DNA of 64,000 bases from JBGSKV01 sp041740975 (lineage in GTDB: Bacteria > Bdellovibrionota_B > Oligoflexia > Oligoflexales > JALZUQ01): positions 1 to 64,000 of the forward strand of contig JBGSKV010000038.1 of NCBI GenBank assembly GCA_041740975.1. Reading direction: 5' to 3'. Positions 17,252-26,896 of the stretch are shown piece after piece (positions within the stretch are counted from its first letter, which is position 1; each line of letters begins with the position of its first letter). The notes beneath the pieces were generated by a model that saw only the letters and a list, made by a program, of their open reading frames with translations, was not told the DNA's origin and ran no database searches. Made by a program: the position numbers and the translations under genes.

Positions 17252-18025
17252 ATGAAAACAAAACAAGAAATCGTCGAAAACTGGTTACCTCGCTACACCG
17301 GCACGCCTTTGGCAGAGTTTGGCAAACATATTTTACTGACCAACTTTTCAAATTATGTCGAAAAGTTTGCAGCGGAATTTAGAGTTCCCGTGCGTGGCAT
17401 TGATCGTCCCATGCAAACCGCGACGAATAAGAATGGCATCACGATTGTTAACTTCGGAATTGGTTCGGCGATGGCCGCAACTGTTATGGATTTGCTGACG
17501 GCTGTTCATCCGGAAGGAGTTTTATTCTTGGGAAAATGCGGTGGCGTCAAGGACTCAACCGAGATTGGACACTTTGTCTTGCCGATCGCGGCGATTAGGG
17601 GTGACGGAACCTCAAACGACTATCTGGACCCGATCGTTCCGGCCCTTCCCTCTTTCAAGCTTCACAAATTCGTGTCTGAAAAAATATTAGCCCATAATAT
17701 GGATTATCGAACAGGCGTGGTTTACACGACGAATCGACGAGTATGGGAACATGACGAACAATTCAAAGCTAGGCTCATAGACCTACGGGTATTGGCGATC
17801 GATATGGAGACGGCTTCCATTTTTGCCGTGGGTCACTACAATGAAATCTCTCGCGGAGCATTGTTACTCGTTTCAGATATGCCGATGACTCCAGACGGCG
17901 TCAAGACAGAGACAAGTGATAAGAGCATTACGGAAAAATATGTTGAACTGCATTTGACCATAGGCATTGAAGCGATGACCGAGATTGGACAAAAAGGCGA
18001 AAAAATAAAACACTATCGTTATTAG
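17252..18025 (+). CDS. amn: AMP nucleosidase, short form
   Basis: Cleaves AMP to adenine and ribose 5-phosphate; member of the nucleoside phosphorylase superfamily. The 257-residue protein lacks the long regulatory N-terminus of E. coli Amn. It shows IVNFGIGSAMAATVMDLL, VLFLGKCGGVKD, the polypeptide IRGDGTSNDYLDP, and the catalytic segment LAIDMETASIF. ATG at 17252 with AGGA upstream; the earlier TTG would add an unrelated 20 residues. Confidence 0.9.
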   Translation: MKTKQEIVENWLPRYTGTPLAEFGKHILLTNFSNYVEKFAAEFRVPVRGIDRPMQTATNKNGITIVNFGIGSAMAATVMDLLTAVHPEGVLFLGKCGGVKDSTEIGHFVLPIAAIRGDGTSNDYLDPIVPALPSFKLHKFVSEKILAHNMDYRTGVVYTTNRRVWEHDEQFKARLIDLRVLAIDMETASIFAVGHYNEISRGALLLVSDMPMTPDGVKTETSDKSITEKYVELHLTIGIEAMTEIGQKGEKIKHYRY

Positions 18026-18186
18026 TATTCCGCCCGAAATAGAGGCATTATACGGCGAGTTTTTCAGCGCCTTGAACCACTACTTCGTGATTACCCTCAA
18101 CTATCTAACTTTATTAATTTAAATACGTCGGAAGAAGAAAATTGCGGGTCGGACTTCTAAAGATATACCATCGTTCCGACTTCTAA

Positions 18187-18192
18187 TATAAT
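18187..18192 (+). promoter_or_regulatory. -10 element TATAAT
   Basis: Consensus TATAAT about 40 bases before the coiled-coil gene start. The -35 is weak. Two near-copies of CGACTTCTAA sit just upstream (about 18150 and 18177) and could be activator sites. Confidence 0.4.
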
Positions 18193-18231
18193 GATCCTTG
18201 AACCTCAAGACTTACTCAGGAGCGGCTGACT

Positions 18232-19023
18232 ATGAGCTTTATCTACGCTTTCCTCGTCATTTGCGTTGCGGCACTAAGCTTTGCGTCTTTCTATTTTTGG
18301 CAGCAAGCTCGTTCCACAGCCGCTATTTTGCGAGAAGGTGCCCGACGCTTCAATGAGTTGGCTCAGCATCGCAAGGTTATTGCCACTGAGGCGGAGGCGA
18401 TTCGCGCGACTCTGAGGAAATCCGAAGTTGAATTAGAAGTTGCTGAGAACCAGTTGGCGAGTTTGCGACGAAAAATCAGTGAGCAGGACGTCATCATAGA
18501 AAAGCATTACGGGGCGGTATCGTCGTACAATAATCAAATTGAGCATCTCAAGATACAAGTCGAAACCTTGACCGAGCAAATCAAAGAACGGGAACGCAAA
18601 ACTCATCAGCCAGCTGTTCCTCAAGTCCAAAAACAAGTCCTCAATCAACTCGAAGAAAAGTACCGAAAAACCAGCGCCGATTATCAATCTGCCGTTCAAA
18701 AAATCAGCCAGATGGAAAAACAATACGGCCAAGTGAATACGGAAGAACTTCGCGCTTATAAAAAACGCTGTGCCCAGTTCAATCGTATGTATCACGGCAT
18801 GCGCAGTCTCAAAGAAATGGCAGAGCAGAAGTCAGACAATTTTGAAACGGCACTCCTTCACCTGTCGCAGTGGGTGCTTACACAAACTAAGGGCGAGAAG
18901 ATTTCATCTGGAAAATTTGGTGAAGTCGTGGGAGAAGCTTTGGAACGCACGGGTGGCAGCTTTGTAGACGCTGCAACTGCAGCGGCTTCTGAAGAAGCCG
19001 GTCACGCGGCACAAGAGGCTTAA
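18232..19023 (+). CDS. Membrane-anchored coiled-coil protein
   Basis: A 263-residue protein with one N-terminal TM helix (FIYAFLVICVAALSFASFYFW), a long coiled coil (about 35-185, rich in Glu, Gln, Lys) and an Ala-rich C-terminus. It resembles RmuC- or EzrA-like topologies only in general form; no catalytic motif seen. AGGAG precedes the ATG by nine bases. Eight bases separate it from trmH, so co-transcription is likely. Confidence 0.7.
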   Translation: MSFIYAFLVICVAALSFASFYFWQQARSTAAILREGARRFNELAQHRKVIATEAEAIRATLRKSEVELEVAENQLASLRRKISEQDVIIEKHYGAVSSYNNQIEHLKIQVETLTEQIKERERKTHQPAVPQVQKQVLNQLEEKYRKTSADYQSAVQKISQMEKQYGQVNTEELRAYKKRCAQFNRMYHGMRSLKEMAEQKSDNFETALLHLSQWVLTQTKGEKISSGKFGEVVGEALERTGGSFVDAATAAASEEAGHAAQEA

Positions 19024-19031
19024 GAAACGTT

Positions 19032-19721
19032 TTGTCCGATATTATTCAAGCTTCATTTCCTGCAGATGCATGGCGCCTCTTAAGCCCACAACTGTCTGAG
19101 TCTCGTCGCGCGCGCTTTCTCGAAGTTGTGGCTCAACGAACTGACCATATTCGCTTGGTTTTGGCGGATCTTCTGGACGCGCATAACGTATCCGCTTGCA
19201 TGCGCTCAGCGGAAGCCATGGGCATTCTCAATATCGATATCGTGCAAATCAATCACCGCTTTCGCAAATCGACTGTTTCTAAAGGCGCACAACATTGGTT
19301 AGATGTTCACAAATACAATAGTATAAAGGTCTGCGCACAAACCTTAAAAAAACAAGGCTACGCGTTGGCCGCAGGATTTCCACCCAAACCAGGTGTTCTG
19401 CCTTTACCCGCATTACCCATCAAAGAGCCCATTGCCATTATTTTCGGAAACGAGCATACCGGTCTTGATGCTGCTTGGGATGAGCACTTGGACTATAAAT
19501 TTACGATCCCCATGTATGGCATGGTGGAGAGCTTTAATATTTCGGTCAGCGCCGCTATTACGCTACATGAAACCACCCAGAAGGCTCGGCAACTTGATTT
19601 GGAGAATTTTTTCATTCCAGTAGAGAAGCAACAGTCGTTGCTGAACAAGTGGGTTTGTCAGAATTTCCGAAAATACGATATCCAGCTTGAACTCTTGCGC
19701 AGCCAAACTGGCAAAAGCTAA
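19032..19721 (+). CDS. trmH: tRNA (Gm18) 2'-O-methyltransferase
   Basis: SPOUT methyltransferase that methylates the ribose of G18 in the tRNA D-loop. The 229-residue protein has the motifs DAHNVSACMRSAEAMG, IFGNEHTGLD and IPMYGMVESFNISVSAAI (knotted SAM site), plus the TrmH C-terminal helical extension. The start is TTG at 19032, with AAGAAACG upstream. A degenerate partial copy of this gene lies at 34658-34943. Confidence 0.9.
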   Translation: MSDIIQASFPADAWRLLSPQLSESRRARFLEVVAQRTDHIRLVLADLLDAHNVSACMRSAEAMGILNIDIVQINHRFRKSTVSKGAQHWLDVHKYNSIKVCAQTLKKQGYALAAGFPPKPGVLPLPALPIKEPIAIIFGNEHTGLDAAWDEHLDYKFTIPMYGMVESFNISVSAAITLHETTQKARQLDLENFFIPVEKQQSLLNKWVCQNFRKYDIQLELLRSQTGKS

Positions 19722-19898
19722 ATATTTTGCGAAATGAGAGTATTGACCAAGAACGAATTCAACACCCTGAAATAATATAAGTAAATAGAAATAGCTCAGT
19801 TTTGCCTGGGGTATGACCGATGAATATCTTGCAGCTTTTCGTTTAATTTAGGCAGTATCATTTGTACCTCCGTATTTTGACCATTTGAAGTGAGTGAA

Positions 19899-20975
19899 AT
19901 GAACTATTCAAGTCAATTTCTTACAATGGCATTGGTAGCTGGTCTTTTGATTGGCTGCGAAGCGGAAAATATCGATCTGGCGCATTATTCTGCGCGAACT
20001 CAGCCCAAAGGTACGTTAGGAATTGACGGTACCGTCGAACTGCCGACACCAACGCCTGATCCAACGCCCACTCTGGAACCGACGCCGACTCCAACACCTG
20101 ATCCGAACCCTAATCCGAACCCTAATCCGAACCCGAACCCGAACCCGAACCCGAACCCGAACCCGAATCCGAACCCGAACCCGAATCCGAACCCGAATCC
20201 GAATCCGAACCCGAATCCGAACCCGAATCCGAATCCGAATCCGAACCCGAATCCGAATCCGAACCCGAATCCTGATCCCAATCCGAATCCCGATCCGCAA
20301 CCGGATCCAGAACCAGATCCGACGCCGGATCCTCTTCCGAACTCCGGCAAGCATTTGAATTCTGACGGCAGTACGACTATTGTCGCGCCAAAATTCTTAT
20401 ATCAGGGGAAACAGGAGAATATATTGGGACGAGTATACCAGTCCACACGTACGCCTTATGGAACGAACTCTCCGGCTGGAGTTTGTGCACTGTTCGGCTT
20501 AGCTAAGTTGGTGGGATATGGACTCAATAGTGCGAATGCAACCGAAGGCGTTGAGTTGAATACGAACGGCACTTTCAAAAGCTTATTTGCCGTGAATGCT
20601 TCGTATCCCTACGTAAACTTGGATTGGGTGGCCTGCGCCCCGGCGACGATTGTCCCTAGAAAAATGACGCAACAAAATATTTTCGAAAATTCCGACGGGA
20701 GCGTGTCGTACTTAGAACCTCGTTTTAACTTCAACGGTAAAAATGAAAGAGTTCTCACGATGGTTTATGCTTCTACTCGCAATCCATACAATTCCAATTC
20801 TGCTTTAGGACTTTGCAAGCTTTATGGCTTCACGGCACTCGTTTCCCAAACACTTTCGCCAACCAATGCGACGGATGGAGTGGAACTCCACAACACTGGA
20901 TTTTTCAAAAGTTTTTTTACCGTATCGACGTCGTACCCTTATGCGTACATCACTTCTGTGACTTGCCGAAAATAA
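19899..20975 (+). CDS. Lipoprotein with (Asn-Pro)n spacer and twin domains
   Basis: A 358-residue lipoprotein (lipobox LLIGCEA). After about 40 residues comes a Thr-Pro/Asp-Pro tract, then roughly 30 Asn-Pro dipeptides coded by a CCGAAC/CCGAAT hexanucleotide array (20101-20280), then Asp-Pro/Glu-Pro. The C-terminal 210 residues are two copies of a ~95-residue domain (SDGSTTIVAPKFLYQGK and SDGSVSYLEPRFNFNGK; both with TNGTFKS or NTGFFKS and SYPY). The rigid polyproline-like spacer should hold the domains away from the outer membrane. Function unknown. Confidence 0.78.
   Translation: MNYSSQFLTMALVAGLLIGCEAENIDLAHYSARTQPKGTLGIDGTVELPTPTPDPTPTLEPTPTPTPDPNPNPNPNPNPNPNPNPNPNPNPNPNPNPNPNPNPNPNPNPNPNPNPNPNPNPNPNPDPNPNPDPQPDPEPDPTPDPLPNSGKHLNSDGSTTIVAPKFLYQGKQENILGRVYQSTRTPYGTNSPAGVCALFGLAKLVGYGLNSANATEGVELNTNGTFKSLFAVNASYPYVNLDWVACAPATIVPRKMTQQNIFENSDGSVSYLEPRFNFNGKNERVLTMVYASTRNPYNSNSALGLCKLYGFTALVSQTLSPTNATDGVELHNTGFFKSFFTVSTSYPYAYITSVTCRK
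20101..20290 (+). repeat. CCGAAY hexanucleotide array
   Basis: About 30 tandem six-base units, CCGAAC or CCGAAT with occasional CCTAAT and CCTGAT, coding for Asn-Pro. Expansion or contraction by unit stays in frame, so copy number may vary between strains without breaking the gene. Confidence 0.92.
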
Positions 20976-21121
20976 AGCGAAATCCAGCGACGACTTTCGC
21001 ACGCCACGATCATGCCTGACCGTGTGGCCAACTCAAACTTAGTTTTTCTAAGGTTTTTCTGATTTTGTCCGAAACTTTTTGGCACGTCCCGTGCGCAAAG
21101 AGTCAGACAAAGGGTCACATC

Positions 21122-23017
21122 ATGAAATTCCTAAAAAGCTTTATCATCATCACAATCATCAGCTGCGCCACGAAATCTTTTGGTGTCACAGGGGATTTTA
21201 TTCCAAACAAAAAAGAACTTCGCGCCAAATACTCCTACCTTTATAAAGAAAAGATAAAAGAGATTTCGCACGACCATAAGACTTTCTACAATGCGCATCT
21301 TTTCAAAAGGAATGGTCTGAATATCCTATATCTCGTCGGCGATGAATTTGAAATGGCCTTTCAGCACGGAAAACTTCTGACCAATGAAAACCGGGACGGC
21401 GCTATTCAAGCGGCCGCGAATATGGTCAATAACGCGATCAATGTTACCTTCGAGCATAAACCCGTCCTCAGAAATCTAGCGAAGAAGAGGATCGATAAGA
21501 CGTATACGACAAAATTTCTCGAGAATGTTATCAAAAGCCATCCACAGTTGAGTCGGTCTGTACTGAATCGTAGTTTTGCTGTCGCCGAGGCCGCCGGCAT
21601 ACCCATCAATACGGTTCTTGATGCGTCTCTCAATCCCTCCGTCATGATGATGCTAGCCAATCGCGACAAATCGGAAGACGAAGTGGGATTTTCAGCAAGT
21701 CCGGCCAACGGCTGCACTTCGTTTGGACTTTGGGACGACTATTCTATAGATGGCGAGTTGATTGTTGGTCGCAATACCGACTACCCTTTAGGTGGCTCGT
21801 TTGAGAAAAATGCGACCGTGATTTATTTTCAACCGACCGATGGTGGTCAGAGATTTATGTCGGTAACCACGGCCGGCGTACACACAGCCTCGGTGACCGC
21901 GGTGAACGAAAAAGGGTTATACATTGGCACACATTCCCTACCATCCAAGTACACGGGAGTTGTGGGAGTTCCCATGATCACCTGGATGCACGATGTCATT
22001 GCCAAAGCCGAAACGATTGACGAAGCCGTGAAAATCCTCAAAAGCCGAAAGACTGGTGTGGGTTGGACATATGTTTTGGCGAGCCCAAGCGAAAAGCGCG
22101 TGGTGAGTTTGGAAGTCGACAATAAAGAGTTCGGCCTGCGCGAATCATTTGACGGCAAGCACATTCAAACAAACCACTACCTGACTCCGAATATGTTCGA
22201 CCATACTCTCGCATTTAATCGGGGAGTTTATGAAGAAACTTACTCACGTTATCGTCGCGCCGATAAGCTCATCGAAGCCGGAAAAGGCTCGCTGTCCCCG
22301 GTGGACATCATCCGGATCTTAGGGGATCAAACCGATGATTTCACGGGTGAACTAAACGGTTTTCCCAGCAATATTGGGGCGACCACTACCGTGAGTTCAC
22401 TGATATATGAGCCTTCGCAGAATCGGATCTTCGTAGCGACTGGCACAGCTCCTGTGGCTCACAATGAGTACGTGGAACTGCCTCTACCTCGAGATTTTGA
22501 TCCAGCTTCCTTCGCCACCACATCGTTAAATACTATAGAGAATAAATGGTTTTCTCATGACCATGCGAACAAATTCGAAGCGCTAAAAACTTATATTTTG
22601 GCGAAACAAACATTCGAAAGTACTTACAATACGCAAACCACGCTAGCTTATGTGCGCAAAGCCGCCAGTCTGGCACCAGAAGTCGGTCACTATCGCCTTA
22701 TGCAGGGTCTCGTAGAGATTCGAGACAACAAATTTGCAAGTGCGTATAAGAGCTTTGAATCATCGCTGAACTCTAAGTTGTCCACGCATGGCAAAAACCT
22801 CGCCTATCTCTACATGGCGCGCATTCTGGCCGACAGCGCCAAGGCTTCCCAGTCGAACAAAATCCTTGAAAAAATTGTCGCGAATCCACAAAGTGACTCC
22901 AAGATTAGGCAAGCTGCCCAAGACCTTCGCAATCAACTGAAGCGGAACTCACGGGTACACCTCTATTGGCACCAAGTAATTCCATTATTCCAATTTGGGG
23001 ACGTTCAAAGTTACTAG
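21122..23017 (+). CDS. Secreted C45-type Ntn-hydrolase with TPR tail
   Basis: A 631-residue protein. Signal peptide (FIIITIISCATKSFG), then an Ntn-hydrolase domain of the acyl-CoA:6-aminopenicillanate acyltransferase/NAAA type. The predicted nucleophile is Cys198 in ANGCTSFGLWD, followed by IVGRNTDYPLGG. Residues ~500-620 look TPR-like (ASLAPEVGHYRLMQGLVEI). These enzymes cleave linear amide bonds in fatty acyl amides, beta-lactams or peptides; the substrate is unknown. ATG at 21122 follows AAAGGGTCACATC; the longer frame upstream lacks a signal peptide. Confidence 0.82.
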   Translation: MKFLKSFIIITIISCATKSFGVTGDFIPNKKELRAKYSYLYKEKIKEISHDHKTFYNAHLFKRNGLNILYLVGDEFEMAFQHGKLLTNENRDGAIQAAANMVNNAINVTFEHKPVLRNLAKKRIDKTYTTKFLENVIKSHPQLSRSVLNRSFAVAEAAGIPINTVLDASLNPSVMMMLANRDKSEDEVGFSASPANGCTSFGLWDDYSIDGELIVGRNTDYPLGGSFEKNATVIYFQPTDGGQRFMSVTTAGVHTASVTAVNEKGLYIGTHSLPSKYTGVVGVPMITWMHDVIAKAETIDEAVKILKSRKTGVGWTYVLASPSEKRVVSLEVDNKEFGLRESFDGKHIQTNHYLTPNMFDHTLAFNRGVYEETYSRYRRADKLIEAGKGSLSPVDIIRILGDQTDDFTGELNGFPSNIGATTTVSSLIYEPSQNRIFVATGTAPVAHNEYVELPLPRDFDPASFATTSLNTIENKWFSHDHANKFEALKTYILAKQTFESTYNTQTTLAYVRKAASLAPEVGHYRLMQGLVEIRDNKFASAYKSFESSLNSKLSTHGKNLAYLYMARILADSAKASQSNKILEKIVANPQSDSKIRQAAQDLRNQLKRNSRVHLYWHQVIPLFQFGDVQSY

Positions 23018-23602
23018 ACGATCTAACAAATCATAGATTATTGAACGGCCGCTCCGCGGCTGGATATCTAAATTTGCTCCGCCTTTCACACTCACAGTTT
23101 TCATTTCTATGTTTGATTGGTCCGGTTCTCCCGGCTTAGATTTGGCTCGGCGGTGTCGGCTGATGCAGCTTCAATGCCCAGCCAAATCTAAGCCGGCTCA
23201 ACCGTCCCAGCCAACCACCGGGTAAAAACTGTGACGGCGAGGCTCCGCACCCGAGTGCGCCCCGCACGGGTTGCTTTCGCAACGGCTGCTCGATGGAGGT
23301 AAACCGGTTTGGCGGAGCCTCACCGTTGGAGATTTTGAACTTTGCGAAGAGTTTGGCAAAACTTCCCTGCACTGTCTCCAGTGGGGGTTGTGAGCGCAGG
23401 ACGCGCGAACACCAGCGCAGCCCGGGCAGGAGCTCTGACACAAGTAAAAATCCCCGCGGTCTATCGGGCAAGCGTACCCTCTGGAGACAGTGCAGGGAAG
23501 TTTTGCCAAACTCTTCGCAAAAAAACAAAAGCTCCGCCTGTGATAGGCGGAGCTTAATTTAAACAACCCTCACTCGCGCAGCGAGTGTTCAATAATCTAT
23601 TC
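23018..23602. repeat. Gene-free region of nested inverted repeats
   Basis: From left to right: hairpin GCCGC/GCGGC (23048-23060); 17-bp arms CCGGCTTAGATTTGGCT (23131-23147 with 23180-23196); 14-bp arms CGGCGAGGCTCCGC (23235-23248 with 23312-23325, one mismatch) enclosing hairpins 23249-23271 and 23270-23283; perfect 41-bp arms 23341-23381 with 23481-23521 around a 99-base GC-rich centre; terminator hairpin 23529-23555; hairpin CACTCGC/GCGAGTG 23571-23587. Open frames on both strands here are by-products of the symmetry. It could be a foldback/MITE-like element or a large structured RNA. Confidence 0.85.
23518..23555 (-). terminator. Intrinsic terminator for lipoprotein gene
   Basis: Perfect ten-pair stem AAGCTCCGCC/GGCGGAGCTT with a seven-base loop; on the reverse strand it is followed by TTTTGTTTTTTT. 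It lies 48 bases after the stop of the reverse-strand lipoprotein gene. Confidence 0.85.
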
Positions 23603-24118
23603 TTATTTAAAGAGTGACGCGAAGCTTCCCGACTGTAACGCTTGACCATTGGCAACAATGCTGTTGATTAAGCTTGGGCTGGCACCGTTTTTATCAATCA
23701 TATTGGCCTTATTGACGATATCATTGATCAGCACCTTATCATTGGCGCTAGTATTGCTTGGGAAAAAACTGCTAAAATTAGAGAAATCAAAACCCGAAGA
23801 ACTGGCGGAACCACCTTTAGCCTGTAGGGCCTGAGCCTGCGCAACCAAAGCGGCAATCGCGTTTGGACTAGAACCTAGGTTCGGCGTGTTGGCGAGTTCA
23901 ACTAGGGAATTTACATCGCTCTCAAGCTTTGCATCCGTGTTCGCTGATGCCAGGCTATCCGGATTACTGACCGTTGTGTCTGCCGTCGTAGAATTAGCGT
24001 CTTCGAAATTTGCTACCGGCTGAGTTGGCGTATTTGGTTTTTCTTCTCCACATGCCGTCATCAAGATACCGAAAGCAATTATGGATACCGCACCTTTTAA
24101 CTTTGATCGCGAAGTCAT
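23603..24118 (-). CDS. Small lipoprotein
   Basis: A 171-residue lipoprotein (lipobox ILMTACGEE). The body is low in aromatic residues and rich in Asn, Ser, Ala and Asp; two similar segments (NAIAALVAQAQALQAKGG and NSIVANGQALQSG) suggest an internal repeat. ATG at 24118 with a strong AAAGGAGATGATTTT; a longer frame lacks this. Function unknown. Confidence 0.7.
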   Translation of the reverse strand: MTSRSKLKGAVSIIAFGILMTACGEEKPNTPTQPVANFEDANSTTADTTVSNPDSLASANTDAKLESDVNSLVELANTPNLGSSPNAIAALVAQAQALQAKGGSASSSGFDFSNFSSFFPSNTSANDKVLINDIVNKANMIDKNGASPSLINSIVANGQALQSGSFASLFK

Positions 24119-24397
24119 AAAATCATCTCCTTTGAATATTTGGTTTCTAAGTTCTGTTATGCAGATCCGGTTCCAAACTCTCATTATCCTAGTCTCTGTC
24201 ATCATTGAGTTTTTGTAGAAAGGAAGCTCACTAAGGATTGAACAGGTCTTGAAGAAAACGCGACATCCCGAGGCAATCTAGCCATTATCAGTTTGATTTC
24301 ATGGGAAAAATACTGGAAAGCGAGGACGTGTACAGCCGTTTTTGACCTGCGAAAACGGCAATAACGCAAAATATATTCATAATTACAGTTATTTAAA

Positions 24398-26896
24398 TCA
24401 CGAAGCGGATCTGAGGTCTACTTCCAGTCTGTTATACGCCATTTGCATTTGTTCGCTCAGTTCTTCGTAGATATTCAAATGCACGTCTAGCTCACAAATC
24501 ACTTGCGTCAAGCCCCAAACCACTCGAGACAAAGACACGGCATCTTTTGGAACCTGCATATAAGGCAAATTGGGATGATCGGTCGAATGCGATGCATGGG
24601 ACAGAACAAGGTAGTTTTCATCAAAAGTAAATCCCTCTTTGCGGAAAAGAACCGAAGCCAGCTTGGAAAAATCCTGAAAGTGCCGTTCGAAATCGAAGTT
24701 CTTCTCGTCTTTCACGAAACCCAGATTGGTCCATGCGTTTTTATTTTCCACTAGGTTTTGATCGTGCACGGACTTATAGAGTTTCATATAGTTCAAGACA
24801 AACTCAGGTTCGAAATACTTTACAAATCCGAAGTCGATCATGGCCACTCGGCCCCCGGGTAAGAAAATGAAGTTACCCGGATGAGGATCGGCGTTAAACA
24901 TCTGGTATTCGACAAAGGCACGGGCCGATATCTTGATAATACCGAGTGCCGCCTTTTCTTTCTCGGATTGACTGGCGCTTATCTTAAACTGCTGATAGTT
25001 CATTCCTTCTATGAAGTCAGATGTCAGAACGCGATGGTTGCATAACTCTTTGTGAACGCGAGGCACCACCACTTCCTCGACATTACGAAACTGCTCGTAA
25101 TAGCGCATCTGGTTTAGCTGCTCCCGACCATAGTCCAGTTCATTGAGTATCAGCTCTTCTAGTTCCATCAATATGAGCTTGGTATCCATTGAAGGCATAA
25201 ACACACTGAGTAAAGGACGGATAATCTGCAGCAACTTCAGGTCGGACCTAACGGCTTCATCAATGTGGTCGTACTTTATTTTGACCGCAACATGGGTGCC
25301 ATCAAGAGTGGTTGCTCGATGAACCTGGCCAATACTACCTTGAGCGAAAGGTGTTTCGCACCAATCCGAAAAGAGCTTCTCGGGCTCGGTTGCAAAATTT
25401 TCTCGAATCGCCTCGGAAAAGGTTTTGCCAGACGTGTTATGCGACCAGGTTTGAAGTTGAGAAAGATGAATTCTCATCGCGTCGTCATGGATGTAAGCCA
25501 TGCTCAAAAGTTGGCCGATTTTCATCAGTCCGCCCTTCAGCTGACTGAGGGTTTTGTAAATTTCGACGACCAGTTTCTCTTGGACTCCGGCCATTTTCAC
25601 ATGGCGACTGCCACCAAGATATTGCTTCATTTTTTTCGAAGCGACCATCATCGAAGACTTGGCGGTCAACTTCGATATTGAGTAAAGACGCTCTCTCTTG
25701 CGAAAGGGAATGTTACTTCTGACGACTGGTGCCGACTCGATTCGGTTAAACTCCTTAAACAACATAAGGCAATCACGAGTCTTTCCACTGCTTAGCTGTA
25801 GGCAAAGGCTTTGATACCGGTTCAGCAAGGTGTCGGCAAAGGCATGGCACTCGGCATCGATCATATTGCGCCAAAGGCCTACTAAAACCAAAAGCTGGTC
25901 GCGTGTCTGGAGTGTCGCGATCTCGTCCATATACGAACTTACGGATTGAAGGTAGGCTTCGAGGTTCAGATTGGTTAAGCTAGAACACTCTTCCACAATC
26001 TGTACGGCCCGGTACAAGTCTTTCGCATCCTTAATAGTTTTACTCGCGCTTATAAACTTTTTTCTTATGGTCTCCGCTTTCGGCAGTTGTTGGATAGCAA
26101 CAGGTTTGTTGATCGCATGTAGCCAAAGCTTGGCTTCTAGCCATCGCACTTCTGGTATGTCTGTTCGACTAAGGTGATTGAGAATATTGACTATATCACT
26201 GTCTATCAAGGCGTTAACGCATGCGACATACCACGCGCCTATTTCGGACTTGACGAACTCTTGACTGCTTTTCCCCAGCAGGAGACGTTCGGCGACGAAA
26301 GGTTGTCCGCTTAACAGCAGGCAGTTTAATTTCAACATAAAAAGATCGCGCGCCGAGGCTTCCGGAAGGCCATTTTCCTCGATGGAATGAATCAACTGCA
26401 GACCGACCAATGGTTCCTGCATGTCTAACGCCATCTTCGCTTGATCAATCTTTTCCGAGATTGATCGATCCGCGTTTGATACCGGTGTTTTCATACGAGT
26501 CAATAGGTCCTGATATCGCACCGCATGCCATGGTTGGCGCAATGCAATATGAATTTTTTTGATGCTTTCAAAAAACTCCGAACAAAGTACTTCGTATCGT
26601 TTATGATGAGACTGAATTTTTAGTACCTGAAGAATTTTATTGCCGTTTTCCACAAGTCGACGAAAGTCTTTGGGGTCCAGGGTATTGATATCGTGCATCG
26701 CATAATGCAAAGTCGCCGATATGAGGATGAACTGATGGATGAGGAATAACTCACGGTTGTCAAATTCATCCGGCTTCTGCACTTGTTCAATAAGCCAATT
26801 CAGTTTAGATGTGTGATCTTCCTGAAATAAATCCGTTAACTCTTCGTGCAAATCGTGCCGAAGGCGCTCGATGTCAGTTAGGGTGATGGCTTTCAT
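24398..26896 (-). CDS. AarF/ABC1/UbiB-type kinase-like protein, N-extended
   Basis: An 832-residue protein. The C-terminal half is an ABC1/UbiB atypical kinase domain: KGGLMKIGQLLSM near 451-463 (the KxGQ motif), VAVKIKYDHIDEAV with the ATP-binding lysine, FNADPHPGNFIF near 666 and MIDFGFVKYF near 685. The N-terminal ~420 residues are helical with no recognised domain and are not part of usual UbiB or AarF proteins (about 550 residues). Known members act in quinone biosynthesis or lipid homeostasis. No ubi genes are adjacent. Monocistronic, divergent from the lipoprotein at 27240. Confidence 0.82.
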   Translation of the reverse strand: MKAITLTDIERLRHDLHEELTDLFQEDHTSKLNWLIEQVQKPDEFDNRELFLIHQFILISATLHYAMHDINTLDPKDFRRLVENGNKILQVLKIQSHHKRYEVLCSEFFESIKKIHIALRQPWHAVRYQDLLTRMKTPVSNADRSISEKIDQAKMALDMQEPLVGLQLIHSIEENGLPEASARDLFMLKLNCLLLSGQPFVAERLLLGKSSQEFVKSEIGAWYVACVNALIDSDIVNILNHLSRTDIPEVRWLEAKLWLHAINKPVAIQQLPKAETIRKKFISASKTIKDAKDLYRAVQIVEECSSLTNLNLEAYLQSVSSYMDEIATLQTRDQLLVLVGLWRNMIDAECHAFADTLLNRYQSLCLQLSSGKTRDCLMLFKEFNRIESAPVVRSNIPFRKRERLYSISKLTAKSSMMVASKKMKQYLGGSRHVKMAGVQEKLVVEIYKTLSQLKGGLMKIGQLLSMAYIHDDAMRIHLSQLQTWSHNTSGKTFSEAIRENFATEPEKLFSDWCETPFAQGSIGQVHRATTLDGTHVAVKIKYDHIDEAVRSDLKLLQIIRPLLSVFMPSMDTKLILMELEELILNELDYGREQLNQMRYYEQFRNVEEVVVPRVHKELCNHRVLTSDFIEGMNYQQFKISASQSEKEKAALGIIKISARAFVEYQMFNADPHPGNFIFLPGGRVAMIDFGFVKYFEPEFVLNYMKLYKSVHDQNLVENKNAWTNLGFVKDEKNFDFERHFQDFSKLASVLFRKEGFTFDENYLVLSHASHSTDHPNLPYMQVPKDAVSLSRVVWGLTQVICELDVHLNIYEELSEQMQMAYNRLEVDLRSAS

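Noticed and set aside
20101..20290. Tandem repeat considered as CRISPR
   Set aside because: Units are six bases with no spacers and lie in frame inside a gene.
20000..20358. Three other long frames across the CCGAAY array
   Set aside because: A six-base repeat keeps all frames open; the products are pure Arg-Ile/Val, Gly-Phe or Arg-Thr tracts with no start signals.
23136..23566. Overlapping frames on both strands in the foldback region
   Set aside because: The inverted repeats mirror the same sequence, which creates paired frames; products resemble no protein and lack ribosome sites.
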